This document shows positions 17,970 to 26,654 of a stretch of 64,000 bases of DNA, in pieces (position 1 is the first letter of the stretch; each line of letters begins with the position of its first letter). The translations under genes were made by a program, and so were the position numbers. Origin of the DNA: Woeseiaceae bacterium. Its GTDB lineage: Bacteria > Pseudomonadota > Gammaproteobacteria > Steroidobacterales > Woeseiaceae. The notes beneath the pieces were generated by a model. It was not told the origin of the DNA, did not search any database, and saw only the letters and a program-made list of their open reading frames with translations. Location of the stretch: contig JANQPG010000061.1 of the NCBI GenBank assembly GCA_028289545.1, positions 1-64,000 on the forward strand. The letters run 5' to 3'.

Positions 17970-20180
17970 ATGACACTGCAAGCCAGCAAGACCGACGGGC
18001 GCATAGACGTTCAGGGACTTTCCGCCGATCCGCTGTTCCACGCTTTTGTCGAAGACGAGCTGTTGCCCGCGATCGACATGCCGTCGGATGATTTCTGGAA
18101 GGGGCTGGCCGCCATCGTCGTTGAACTCACAGCAGAAAACCGCGCGTTCCTCGAGAAGCGCGAGGAACTGCAGCAGCAGATCGACGCATGGCATCAAAAA
18201 CACCCGGGGCGCGATTTTGATCACGCCGACTACGTCGAGTTCCTGACCGGTATCGGCTACCTCACGGAGCCCGGCGAGCCGTTCCGCATCGAAACGCGCA
18301 ACGTGGACCCCGAGATCGCGAGCATTGCGGGCCCGCAGCTTGTCGTGCCCGTCAGCAACGCCCGCTTTGCCATCAACGCGGCCAACGCGCGCTGGGGCAG
18401 TCTCTACGATGCGCTGTACGGCACCGACGTCATACCGGCCGATGGCAGACTGGCGCCCGGGCAGGGCTACAACCCGGAGCGGGGCGCTGCGGTCATCGAG
18501 TACGCCTGTGGCTTCCTGGACAGGATCCTGCCACTGGAGCGCGCGAGCCACGCCGAGGTGGATCGCTACGAGCTGGTCGACGCCGGTTCCGGTAAGGCCT
18601 TCTCGGCCTGCCTCGTCGGCGGCGAGCGGGCGGAGCTCGCCAACCCCGCGCAGTTTGTCGGCTATCGGGAAAACGGCGAGGCGCGTTCGTACCTGTTCCG
18701 GAATCACGGTCTGCATATCGAGGTGCAAACCGATCCGCAGCACACTGTCGGGGCCGCGGCGGCAGGGCACGTGTCGGACGTTGTGCTCGAATCCGCCGTG
18801 ACGACAATCCAGGATTGTGAGGACTCGGTCGCGGCCGTGGACGCCGAGGACAAGGTGGGGGTGTATCGGAACTGGCTCGGTCTCATGCGGGGCGATCTCG
18901 AGGCCAGCTTCGAGAAAGGCGGCCAATCCATGACCCGCAAGCTCGACGGCGACCGCGTTTTTCGCGCCGCGGACGGCAGCGAGCTGCGGCTCCCGGGCTT
19001 GAGCCTGATGCTCGTGCGCAACGTCGGCCATCTCATGAGCAACGACGCCGTGCTCGACGCTGACGGCAACGAGGTGTTCGAGGGCATACTCGACGCCGTG
19101 GTGACCGCCGGCTGTGCGATGGCGAACCGGAATACGAGCGGACGCCTGCCGAACAGCCGCCACGGCAGTGTCTACATCGTGAAGCCGAAGATGCACGGCC
19201 CGGAGGAGGTTCGGTTTACGAATACGCTCTTCGGGCGTGTCGAGACGCTGTACGGTCTTGAGCCGTTTACGCTCAAGGTCGGCGTCATGGACGAGGAGCG
19301 GCGCACGACGATCAACCTTCACGAGTGCATACACAGCGTCAAGGACCGGTTGGTATTCATCAACACGGGTTTCCTCGATCGTACCGGTGACGAAATCCAC
19401 ACGAGCATGCAGGCGGGACCCGTGTTGCCCAAGGAGGCCATCAAACTCGAGCCCTGGATTGCCGCGTACGAGGATTGGAACGTCGATATCGGCATACTTT
19501 GCGGCTTGCCCGGCAAGGCGCAGATCGGCAAGGGCATGTGGCCAAAGCCCGACGAGATGCAGCAAATGATGGCGAGCAAACAGTCACATCCCGAGGCCGG
19601 GGCCAACTGCGCCTGGGTGCCGTCGCCCACGGCGGCCACGCTGCACGCCATGCATTACCACTCCGTCGACGTGCGCGCGAGGCAGGCGGAGTTGGCTTCG
19701 CGCCGGCTGGCGAGCCTGGACGACATCCTGCGTCCGCCGCTCGGCGATCCCGGCACGCTCGATGCAGCCGCGATTCAAGAGGAGCTGGACAACAATGCGC
19801 AAGGCATCCTCGGCTACGTCGTGCGCTGGATCGATCACGGTGTCGGTTGCTCCAAGGTACCCGACATCAAAAACACCGGGCTCATGGAAGACCGCGCGAC
19901 GCTCAGGATTTCGAGTCAGCACATCGCCAACTGGTTGCTGCACGGCATCGTCGGTGAGGAGCAGGTGCGCGAAACACTCGAGCGCATGGCAAAGGTGGTC
20001 GACGAGCAGAATGCGGGCGATCCTGGCTACACGCCCATGAGCCCGGATTTCGATCGCAGCATCGCCTTCGAAGCTGCCGCCGATCTGATTTTCAAAGGCG
20101 CTGAACAGCCGAGCGGCTACACGGAACCGTTGCTGCACGCCCACCGGCGGCGTCTCAAAGCGAGCCTCAGACCGGCCTAG
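17970..20180 (+). CDS. glcB: Malate synthase G
   Basis: 736 residues, matching isoform G (about 720) rather than the shorter isoform A. Diagnostic stretches are [20 protein letters not shown], the acetyl-CoA/glyoxylate site [19 protein letters not shown] and [10 protein letters not shown], and the C-terminal catalytic region [20 protein letters not shown]. It condenses glyoxylate with acetyl-CoA. The start at 17970 fits family homology. An alternative TTG at 17901 inside aceA has a GGAG six bases upstream and would add 23 non-conserved residues. It is co-directional with aceA, 58 bases downstream. Confidence 0.95.
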   Translation: MTLQASKTDGRIDVQGLSADPLFHAFVEDELLPAIDMPSDDFWKGLAAIVVELTAENRAFLEKREELQQQIDAWHQKHPGRDFDHADYVEFLTGIGYLTEPGEPFRIETRNVDPEIASIAGPQLVVPVSNARFAINAANARWGSLYDALYGTDVIPADGRLAPGQGYNPERGAAVIEYACGFLDRILPLERASHAEVDRYELVDAGSGKAFSACLVGGERAELANPAQFVGYRENGEARSYLFRNHGLHIEVQTDPQHTVGAAAAGHVSDVVLESAVTTIQDCEDSVAAVDAEDKVGVYRNWLGLMRGDLEASFEKGGQSMTRKLDGDRVFRAADGSELRLPGLSLMLVRNVGHLMSNDAVLDADGNEVFEGILDAVVTAGCAMANRNTSGRLPNSRHGSVYIVKPKMHGPEEVRFTNTLFGRVETLYGLEPFTLKVGVMDEERRTTINLHECIHSVKDRLVFINTGFLDRTGDEIHTSMQAGPVLPKEAIKLEPWIAAYEDWNVDIGILCGLPGKAQIGKGMWPKPDEMQQMMASKQSHPEAGANCAWVPSPTAATLHAMHYHSVDVRARQAELASRRLASLDDILRPPLGDPGTLDAAAIQEELDNNAQGILGYVVRWIDHGVGCSKVPDIKNTGLMEDRATLRISSQHIANWLLHGIVGEEQVRETLERMAKVVDEQNAGDPGYTPMSPDFDRSIAFEAAADLIFKGAEQPSGYTEPLLHAHRRRLKASLRPA

Positions 20181-20276
20181 GGACGGCTCGACGGCCGCTG
20201 TGGTACCGTCGCCGCAGGCTTTCTATTGTGCGCGGGATGCACGGGCGACCGGTCCGAAGCGTCGCCGCCGGTTCGC

Positions 20277-21113
20277 ATGCTTCGATACCTCTTACTGACA
20301 GCCAGTCTTGTCCTGTCTCCGGCCTATGCCGAACCCGTGACGGTGGCCGTGGCCAGCAACTTTGCCGGTCCCGCGCGCGAGCTTGCGGAGCGTTTCGAGA
20401 CCGAGACCGGGCTGGAGGTTCGCATTGCCACCGGCTCCACGGGCAAGCTCTACGCGCAAATCGTCGCCGGCGCGCCATTTGACGTTTTCCTGTCCGCCGA
20501 CGAAGAAGCGCCGGCCAAGCTGCTCGAGCGCCGTCTGGCCACCGAGGCGCTTCCGTATGCACTCGGGCGGCTGCTCGTCGTCTCGGCCGACCCGGCTTTT
20601 GCGGATCGGCAGTGCGTCAACGCACTCCGGGAGACCGACGGCGCCACGGTGGCGCTGGCGAATCCGCGAGTGGCGCCTTACGGCGTAGCCGCCGACAAGC
20701 TGCTGGCGCGCTGGGAAATAGGTAGCTCCTACAAACGCGTGTACGCCGAGAACGTCGCCCAGGCCATGCACTTCGTTGCGAGCGGCAATGCCCGCTTCGG
20801 CCTGGTCGGCGTGGCGCAGTTCCATGCCGTCAAAGACGATTGGCCCGGCTGTGTATCGTTTCCGAACCTGGATCGCAGAGTCTCGTACACAATACCCCAG
20901 GCTGCGGCGCTGCTGTCGAGAGCGCAGGGTAAAGCGGAGGTCGACGCGTTCTTCAGCTTCCTGTTTACGGCCGCGGCTCGCGCGGTCATTGCGGAGTGGG
21001 GCTACGTAGTGCCGGATTTCGTAGTGCCGGATTCCAGGGTTCCGGACTATGGAGTGCCGGATCTCGAAGCGCCGGTCGACAAGCCGCCCGGCGGAGCACG
21101 CGGCAACACATGA
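20277..21113 (+). CDS. modA: Molybdate-binding periplasmic protein with a tandem-repeat C-terminal tail
   Basis: 278 residues, starting at MLRYLLL with a clean signal peptide (LLLTASLVLSPAYA). The body is a ModA-type type-II binding protein: VAVASNFAGPARELAERF, GSTGKLYAQIVAGAPFDVF, VAPYGVAADKLL. It captures molybdate or tungstate for the ABC importer. The family normally stops near EWGY. Here about 40 residues follow, made of five-residue repeats (VVPDF, VVPDS, RVPDY, GVPDL, EAPVD). The stop overlaps modB (ATGA). Confidence 0.9.
   Translation: MLRYLLLTASLVLSPAYAEPVTVAVASNFAGPARELAERFETETGLEVRIATGSTGKLYAQIVAGAPFDVFLSADEEAPAKLLERRLATEALPYALGRLLVVSADPAFADRQCVNALRETDGATVALANPRVAPYGVAADKLLARWEIGSSYKRVYAENVAQAMHFVASGNARFGLVGVAQFHAVKDDWPGCVSFPNLDRRVSYTIPQAAALLSRAQGKAEVDAFFSFLFTAAARAVIAEWGYVVPDFVVPDSRVPDYGVPDLEAPVDKPPGGARGNT
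21006..21080 (+). repeat. Five tandem 15-bp units inside the modA 3' end
   Basis: Consecutive units begin at 21006, 21021, 21036, 21051 and 21066. The consensus is GTAGTGCCGGATTTC, with the GTGCCGGAT core best conserved in units 1, 2 and 4. The unit is in frame and encodes a pentapeptide centred on VPD. Decay of units 3 and 5 suggests an old slippage expansion kept in frame. Confidence 0.85.
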
Positions 21114-21781
21114 CCGACCTCGGACCGCTGCTCCTGTCGCTAAGGCTTGCCGCGACGACGATGCTGATTCTGCTCGTCATTGCAACGCCGCTGGCGTGGT
21201 GGCTGGCCGAAACGCGCTCGCGCCTGAAACCGGCCGTGCAGGCGATCGTTGCGTTACCGATTGTCCTGCCGCCGACCGTGCTCGGTTTCTATTTTCTCGT
21301 TTTCCTTAATCCCAACGCGTTTGCGGGCCGGCTCTGGTTCGAGGCGACGGGTTCGACATTGACCTTTTCGTTTGCGGGGCTCGTGGTGGCGTCGTTGTTT
21401 TACAGCCTGCCGTTCGCCGTGCAGCCGCTGCAGTCGGCGTTCGAGACGATTGGCAGAAAGGAGTACGAAGCGGCGCGCACTCTCGGCGCAAGTCCGCTGG
21501 ACGCCTTCATGAGCGTCGTCGCGCCACTTTGCCGGCACGGCTTTCTCGGCGCCGCCGTGCTGAGCTTCGCGCATACGCTGGGCGAGTTCGGGGTTGTGTT
21601 GATGGTGGGCGGCAACATCCCGGGCGAGACGCGCACGGTATCGATTGCGATCTACGACCACGTCGAGTCGCTGGACTATGCGGCAGCACATCAGCTGTCG
21701 GCGATTCTGCTCGTGGCGGCGTTTGCTATTTTGCTCGGGGTCTTTGCGCTCAACCGTCGGCGGGCGGCAGCCGCATCATGA
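21110..21781 (+). CDS. modB: Molybdate ABC transporter permease
   Basis: 223 residues, about five membrane helices, BPD-type permease. The cytoplasmic coupling loop ETIGRKEYEAARTLGASPLDAF is the EAA motif that docks with ModC, and LPIVLPPTVLGFY is characteristic of ModB. The start at 21110 overlaps the modA stop. The stop overlaps modC (ATGA), so the three are one operon. Confidence 0.93.
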   Translation: MTDLGPLLLSLRLAATTMLILLVIATPLAWWLAETRSRLKPAVQAIVALPIVLPPTVLGFYFLVFLNPNAFAGRLWFEATGSTLTFSFAGLVVASLFYSLPFAVQPLQSAFETIGRKEYEAARTLGASPLDAFMSVVAPLCRHGFLGAAVLSFAHTLGEFGVVLMVGGNIPGETRTVSIAIYDHVESLDYAAAHQLSAILLVAAFAILLGVFALNRRRAAAAS

Positions 21782-22893
21782 CCACCGCAAACGCAATACG
21801 GCTGCGGTACGCGTTACGCCGCGAGCGGTTTTCTCTCGACGTCGAGGCAGAGATTCCGGACCGGGGCGTTACGGCCGTATTCGGCGCATCCGGCGCCGGC
21901 AAGACCAGCCTGTTGCGCTGCATCGCAGGACTCGAGAGGGCCGAGGATGCCTATCTGGAACTCGACGGCACACGGCTAGACGATTCGGCCTCGGGGCTCC
22001 GCCTGCCAGCACATCGGCGCGCCGTGGCGTTCGTCTTTCAGGAGCCCAGGCTCTTCAACCATCTGAGCGTTGAAGCGAACATTCGTTACGGCCGCCAACG
22101 GCGCAGCGATCGCTCGCCGGCAGCCACTTTCGACGAGCTTGTCGAAATACTGGGGATAGAGGCGTTACTCACACGTGCGCCGTCCGGGCTATCCGGGGGC
22201 GAGGCGCAGCGCGTCGCCATCGCTCGCGCTCTCATGAGTGCGCCGCGCCTCGTGCTCATGGACGAGCCGCTGTCCGCTCTCGACGCGGCACGGCGCCAGG
22301 AGGTGCTGCCGTTCCTCGAGCGCCTGCACGCTCGGCTGCCCGTGCCGCTGGTCTACGTGAGTCACCAGCAGGACGAAGTTCTTCGGCTTGCGGATACTTT
22401 GATTGCGCTGGACTCGGGAAGGGTATTCGCGAGCGGACCGCTCGAGGCATTGCTCGCGCGCGCCGACGTGCCCGGGCTGTCCGGCGCCGCCGCCGCTGCC
22501 GTGCTGCACGGAGTCGCGGGCAGCATGGACGACGAATTTGGCATGACGCCCGTCGAGAGTCGCGCAGGTCAATTATGGGTGGCGGGCCGTCACCCGAACG
22601 GGACGACGTTGCGCCTGCTTGTCCCTGCGCGCGACGTCAGCGTGTCGCTGGCGCCGCTGTCCGCGAGCAGCATCCAGAACAGCCTTGCCGCCGACATTGC
22701 CGATGTGCTGCCGTGCAGCGACGACTCGGCAGTGCTGCTCAAACTCGATGCCTCGGGCGTTGTCCTGTTCGCACATGTGACCCGCCGCGCCGTGGCCCAG
22801 CTGGATTTGCGCCCCGGGCAGACGGTATTCGCCAACGTCAAATCGGCTGCCGTGCGGCCGGTGTTTGCGGAGTCGCCACCGGGGCCGGCATAA
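21778..22893 (+). CDS. modC: Molybdate ABC transporter ATP-binding protein
   Basis: 371 residues. It has Walker A GASGAGKTSLLRC, signature LSGGEAQRVAIARAL and Walker B LVLMDEPLSALD, then a C-terminal TOBE/Mop domain (about residues 300-365: LAADIADVLPCSDDSAVLLK, LFAHVTRRAV) that binds oxyanion for feedback control. The start at 21778 follows the ATGA overlap; the longer frame lies inside modB. No modE or Mo-enzyme gene is adjacent. Confidence 0.94.
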   Translation: MTTANAIRLRYALRRERFSLDVEAEIPDRGVTAVFGASGAGKTSLLRCIAGLERAEDAYLELDGTRLDDSASGLRLPAHRRAVAFVFQEPRLFNHLSVEANIRYGRQRRSDRSPAATFDELVEILGIEALLTRAPSGLSGGEAQRVAIARALMSAPRLVLMDEPLSALDAARRQEVLPFLERLHARLPVPLVYVSHQQDEVLRLADTLIALDSGRVFASGPLEALLARADVPGLSGAAAAAVLHGVAGSMDDEFGMTPVESRAGQLWVAGRHPNGTTLRLLVPARDVSVSLAPLSASSIQNSLAADIADVLPCSDDSAVLLKLDASGVVLFAHVTRRAVAQLDLRPGQTVFANVKSAAVRPVFAESPPGPA

Positions 22894-23019
22894 GCGAAAC
22901 CGCCGGCCGGCGCCTCGTCGCGAGTCGCACCGATTCGTGGCAAAACCGTGCGGCCCGTCACCGCAAAGGCATCCGGCTTCTGCGAGACTTCGGTTTCTCA
23001 CGGGCCAAATCGTATCCGC

Positions 23020-24222
23020 ATGACGTCACCGGTTTTCTACATTCTCGTTGCGCTCGCGGGTATGAGCGCCATGCTGTCCGTCATTTTTTTCATGGCATGG
23101 CTGACACTTGGGCGTAAACCCTATGCGATGAGCTGGGCGCTGGCGTTCCTCGCCGCAACCGTCCAATGGATTTTCAACCTGTCGGCGCCGTTGTTTCCCA
23201 GCCCCGAGGTGTTCTGGATTGCGGTCAACGCGATGGCCCTGGTGCTGATTACGTTGGGATTGCGCGGTCACTGCCAGCGCACCAACTGCAGGCACCTGCC
23301 GAAAAACCTCTGGCCGTATTCGGCCGCCGTGCTGGCGGTCATTGCGTGGGCCACCGTGATCGATCCGCACGTCGGCGTCCGAACCGCCATGGTGCCGCTG
23401 TACGCGGCGGTCACGCTGTTCCTGACGGGGGTCATGATTTACCGGCATCGCGAGGAGCCGCGCCTGGCGGAAATCGCCGCCGCCATAACGATGGTGACGT
23501 TCGGCGGCGTACAGCTCATTGCCGGCAGCATGGCGTTCATGCAGGGGGCTGGTGGCGACCAGGCATTCCGCGAACTCTACATGCACTTCAATTTCCTGAC
23601 CTTGCCGGCCGGCTACACGGGTATGGCAATGTTCGTGATCTTCATGCTGGCGTCGGACTTGTCGGAGGAAATGAAGACCATTGCCGTCCGCGACCAGCTG
23701 ACCGGACTCCTGAACCGCCGCGGCTTCAACGAACAGTCGGCAAAAACCTACTCGCTGGCACGCCGCCGCAACCTGCCGGTTGCGGTCATTCTCGCGGATA
23801 TCGACAAGTTCAAGCGCATCAACGACGAGCACGGCCACGAAGCAGGAGATCAGGCGCTGAAACACTTCTCGCGGCTGATGCAGGTAAGCCGGCGCCACGA
23901 AGACGTGCTCGCGCGCGTCGGTGGTGAAGAGTTTGCGTTTATTCTGCCGGGGACCGGCCTCGAAGACGCCATCAAGATTGCCGGCATGCTGCGCAGCCGC
24001 GTGGAAATTGCGCCGTTGACCTACAAAGGAAAGACGCTGGCAATGACGGCCAGTTTTGGCGTGGCCACGCTGTCCGAGTCCGACACCTGCATGACCGAAG
24101 TCATCGTGCGTGCCGACACGGCGCTGTATCGCTCGAAGCGCGACGGCCGCAATCGCGTGGAACTCGAATCCTCGCAGATCCTCGACACTCGCAACGGCAG
24201 CCTGCGGGCGGCATCCGCCTGA
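23020..24222 (+). CDS. Membrane-bound diguanylate cyclase (GGDEF)
   Basis: 400 residues. The N-terminal half has about six or seven membrane helices with short loops and no recognised sensor domain. The C-terminal GGDEF domain starts near RDQLTGLLNRRGF. The active site reads ARVGGEEFAF, and an intact RxxD inhibitory I-site (RHED) lies five residues upstream, so the enzyme should make c-di-GMP and be product-inhibited. The start at 23020 (MTSPVFYIL) fits the first membrane helix. It is probably monocistronic. Confidence 0.9.
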   Translation: MTSPVFYILVALAGMSAMLSVIFFMAWLTLGRKPYAMSWALAFLAATVQWIFNLSAPLFPSPEVFWIAVNAMALVLITLGLRGHCQRTNCRHLPKNLWPYSAAVLAVIAWATVIDPHVGVRTAMVPLYAAVTLFLTGVMIYRHREEPRLAEIAAAITMVTFGGVQLIAGSMAFMQGAGGDQAFRELYMHFNFLTLPAGYTGMAMFVIFMLASDLSEEMKTIAVRDQLTGLLNRRGFNEQSAKTYSLARRRNLPVAVILADIDKFKRINDEHGHEAGDQALKHFSRLMQVSRRHEDVLARVGGEEFAFILPGTGLEDAIKIAGMLRSRVEIAPLTYKGKTLAMTASFGVATLSESDTCMTEVIVRADTALYRSKRDGRNRVELESSQILDTRNGSLRAASA

Positions 24223-24237
24223 CCACCACTCAATCCA

Positions 24238-24264
24238 GACCCCGATAAAGACCCCGATAAAGAC
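24238..24264 (+). repeat. Short tandem repeat (12 bp x 2.25)
   Basis: GACCCCGATAAA occurs twice in direct tandem plus a partial third copy, just after the diguanylate cyclase stop in the 140-base space before the racemase gene. It is too short to be more than a slippage product. Confidence 0.6.
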
Positions 24265-24362
24265 GACAGGTCCGGGCTATTCGTCGGGAGCGCACTCGCG
24301 TACGCTTCGCGGCTACGCTCGGGGGATCCCCGGGCTGATTTTGTCTTGAGTGCGGGTTTGAG

Positions 24363-25073
24363 ATGAGCGAACTGACGGTGGGCGTCATTGGCGGCATGGG
24401 GCCCGAGGCCACCGTGGATTTCATGGCGCGCGTGCTGGCGCTGACAGACGCGGATTGTGATCAGGACCATGTGCGCCTGCTCGTGGATCAGAATCCAAAA
24501 ATACCGAGCCGCCAGCGGGCAATCCTCGAAGATGACGCCAGCCCGGGGCCCTGTCTCGCGGCCATGGCGGCAAAGCTGGAAGCTTGCGACTGCGACTTCC
24601 TCGTCATGCCCTGCAACACGGCGCACGTGTTTACGGACGCGATTCTGGCTGCAACGCGCATACCGTTCGTGTCGATTATCGATGTCACCATGCAGACGGC
24701 GGCGCTGGCTTCGGCCAGGCGCGTCGGCCTTCTCGCCACCGCCGCCTGCGTCCAGGCCGGCGTGTATCAGCGGGCCCTCGAGGCTCGCGACCGGACCCCT
24801 GTGCTGCAGACGGACGACGAGCTCGTCGAACTCACTCGTTTGATTGCGGCGATCAAGCTGGGCCGGCGCGGGGCTGACGTGGCGGAGGACATGCAGGCCC
24901 TGGCCGCGGCGCTCGAGCAGCGCGGCGCCGACGCTATCATTCTCGGCTGTACCGAGATTCCCCTCGTGCTCAGCGAAGAGGATGCCGGCGTGCCTTTGCT
25001 GTCTTCCACCGATATTCTTGCCCGACACACTGTGGCGCTGGCGAAGCGCCAACAACCCTTGCCCCGGAGGTAG
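24363..25073 (+). CDS. Aspartate/glutamate racemase family protein
   Basis: 236 residues, cofactor-independent racemase fold. The N-terminal signature is VGVIGGMGPEATVDFM, and the two catalytic cysteines lie in MPCNTAHV (about residue 82) and LGCTEIPLV (about residue 197). It interconverts L- and D-aspartate or a related acidic amino acid. The next gene, a D-cysteine desulfhydrase, starts two bases after its stop with its ribosome site inside this gene, so the pair is coupled. A broad-range racemase feeding the desulfhydrase is possible but unproven. Confidence 0.88.
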   Translation: MSELTVGVIGGMGPEATVDFMARVLALTDADCDQDHVRLLVDQNPKIPSRQRAILEDDASPGPCLAAMAAKLEACDCDFLVMPCNTAHVFTDAILAATRIPFVSIIDVTMQTAALASARRVGLLATAACVQAGVYQRALEARDRTPVLQTDDELVELTRLIAAIKLGRRGADVAEDMQALAAALEQRGADAIILGCTEIPLVLSEEDAGVPLLSSTDILARHTVALAKRQQPLPRR

Positions 25074-25075
25074 AC

Positions 25076-26077
25076 GTGCATTTGTCCCGTTTCCCGCGCG
25101 TGTCGCTCGCGCACCTGCCGACGCCGCTCGAGCATCTGCCGCGTTTCAGCAAGCACCTGGGCGGCCCCGAGATCTGGGTCAAGCGCGACGATTGCACGGG
25201 CCTCGCGAGCGGCGGCAACAAAACCCGCAAGCTCGAGTTTGTCATGGGGGACGCCTTGAGGTCCGGCGCCGACACCGTGTTGACCGTGGGCGCCGTGCAG
25301 TCGAACCACGTGCGCCAAACGGCCGCGGCCGCCTGCAAGCTCGGGCTGGCCTGCGAGGTGCTGCTCGAGCGGCGCATCGAGTCGGCCAGCGAGGTCTACA
25401 CGTCCTCGGGGAACGTGCTGCTCGACCGGCTGTTCGGAGCTGTTCTGCACGAGTATCCGGCCGGATCCGATTTCGAGACCCTGCTCGACGAACATGCGGC
25501 GCGTATCCGGAAGGGCGGCGGCAAGCCCTATGTCATTCCGGGCGGCGCGTCGAACCGCATCGGTGCGCTGGGCTACGTGAACTGTGCGCTGGAACTGCTG
25601 GCGCAGGCGAACGAGCGCGGACTCGTGATCGACCATCTCGTGTCCGCGACCGGTAGCGCCGGAACTCAGGCCGGTCTGATCGTCGGCCTCAAGGCTACCC
25701 ACAGCAACGTGCCGTTGCTCGGTATAGGCGTCGGCGCGCCGCAGGCGCTACAGGAACAAAAGGTGTTTGATCTCGCGATCGAAACCGCGGCTTTTGTCGG
25801 GGCGGAAGGTAGCGTCGAGCGCGGCGACGTGGTGGCTAATTGCGACTACGTCGGCGAGGCTTACGGGGTGCCGACCGCCGCAATGAACGATGCCGTGCTG
25901 ACGCTCGCGCGAACCGAAGGCCTGCTGTTCGATCCGGTGTACAGCGGCAAGGCACTGGCCGGTTTGATCGATCTCGTGCAGAAGGGTTACTTCGGCGAAG
26001 CCGGGAACATCGTGTTTCTGCACACGGGCGGTTCAGCAGGGCTGTTTGCTTACGCCGATCAGCTCAAGTTCGACTAG
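25076..26077 (+). CDS. dcyD: D-cysteine desulfhydrase / ACC-deaminase family PLP enzyme
   Basis: 333 residues of the tryptophan-synthase-beta PLP family. The N-terminus reads LPTPLEHLPRFSKHLG and IWVKRDDCTGLASGGNKTRK, with the PLP lysine in GGNK, followed by GAVQSNHVRQTAA. The C-terminus NIVFLHTGGSAGLFAY matches DcyD. It degrades D-cysteine to pyruvate, sulfide and ammonia. The start is GTG with GGAGG five bases upstream. Its last 14 bases overlap the convergent RraA-like gene. Relatives include ACC deaminase; the sequence favours DcyD. Confidence 0.88.
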   Translation: MHLSRFPRVSLAHLPTPLEHLPRFSKHLGGPEIWVKRDDCTGLASGGNKTRKLEFVMGDALRSGADTVLTVGAVQSNHVRQTAAAACKLGLACEVLLERRIESASEVYTSSGNVLLDRLFGAVLHEYPAGSDFETLLDEHAARIRKGGGKPYVIPGGASNRIGALGYVNCALELLAQANERGLVIDHLVSATGSAGTQAGLIVGLKATHSNVPLLGIGVGAPQALQEQKVFDLAIETAAFVGAEGSVERGDVVANCDYVGEAYGVPTAAMNDAVLTLARTEGLLFDPVYSGKALAGLIDLVQKGYFGEAGNIVFLHTGGSAGLFAYADQLKFD

Positions 26078-26561
26078 AAGCGGCCTCGAGACTGCGGCCC
26101 GCCACGATGAGGCCGTCGCGATCCGCGTAGAGATAATCTCCCGGGTGTATGTCGATGCCCGCGAAGTACAGCGGCACGTCGCGCTCGCCGTGTCCGCGCT
26201 TCTCGCTCTTTTTGGGGCAGCTAGCGAGTGCACGCACACCAACCTCGGCTTCGTCGATTTCATGGACGTCGCGCACGCAGCCGTAGATCACAATGCCGCT
26301 CCAGCCGCTGCCCGCGGCCAGTTCCGCAATGTTGCCGCCGAGCAGCGCGCACCGCGTCGAGCCGCCGCCGTCGACGACGAGCACGCGGCCCTCGCCGGCT
26401 TCCGAGAGTGCTTCCCGGACCAGCACGTTGTCTTCGAAGACTCGCAGGGTGCGGACCTGACCGCCAAAATGTGCATGCTGGCCGTAGCTTTCGAACAAGG
26501 GTTCCGCAATACGGACGTCCTCCGGATGGGCGTCGCACAGGTCGGCGGTGAATACGGTCAT
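26064..26561 (-). CDS. RraA-like protein (RNase E regulator / HMG aldolase superfamily)
   Basis: 165 residues with the RraA fold: MTVFTADLCDAHPEDVRIAE, VDGGGSTRCALLGGNIAELA and IVIYGCVRDVHEIDEAEVG. The same fold serves as an inhibitor of RNase E and as 4-hydroxy-4-methyl-2-oxoglutarate/oxaloacetate aldolase. The Gly-rich Arg/Asp site (GGGSTRC, GCVRD) is compatible with both. It is single, divergent from the GlcD-like gene and converging on dcyD. Confidence 0.87.
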   Translation of the reverse strand: MTVFTADLCDAHPEDVRIAEPLFESYGQHAHFGGQVRTLRVFEDNVLVREALSEAGEGRVLVVDGGGSTRCALLGGNIAELAAGSGWSGIVIYGCVRDVHEIDEAEVGVRALASCPKKSEKRGHGERDVPLYFAGIDIHPGDYLYADRDGLIVAGRSLEAASSRT

Positions 26562-26654
26562 GGGTCAACTCCTCGAGACAGGTTTCATGAGTTTGCGGGC
26601 CGGTTTACCCTTGAGCCCATCCTTTTAACATTCGAAGGCGGCAACTGCACCGGT

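Noticed and set aside
26046..26654. Open frame extending the GlcD-like gene upstream through the RraA-like gene
   Set aside because: The frame is the antisense shadow of the RraA-like gene, and family homology starts at 26655.
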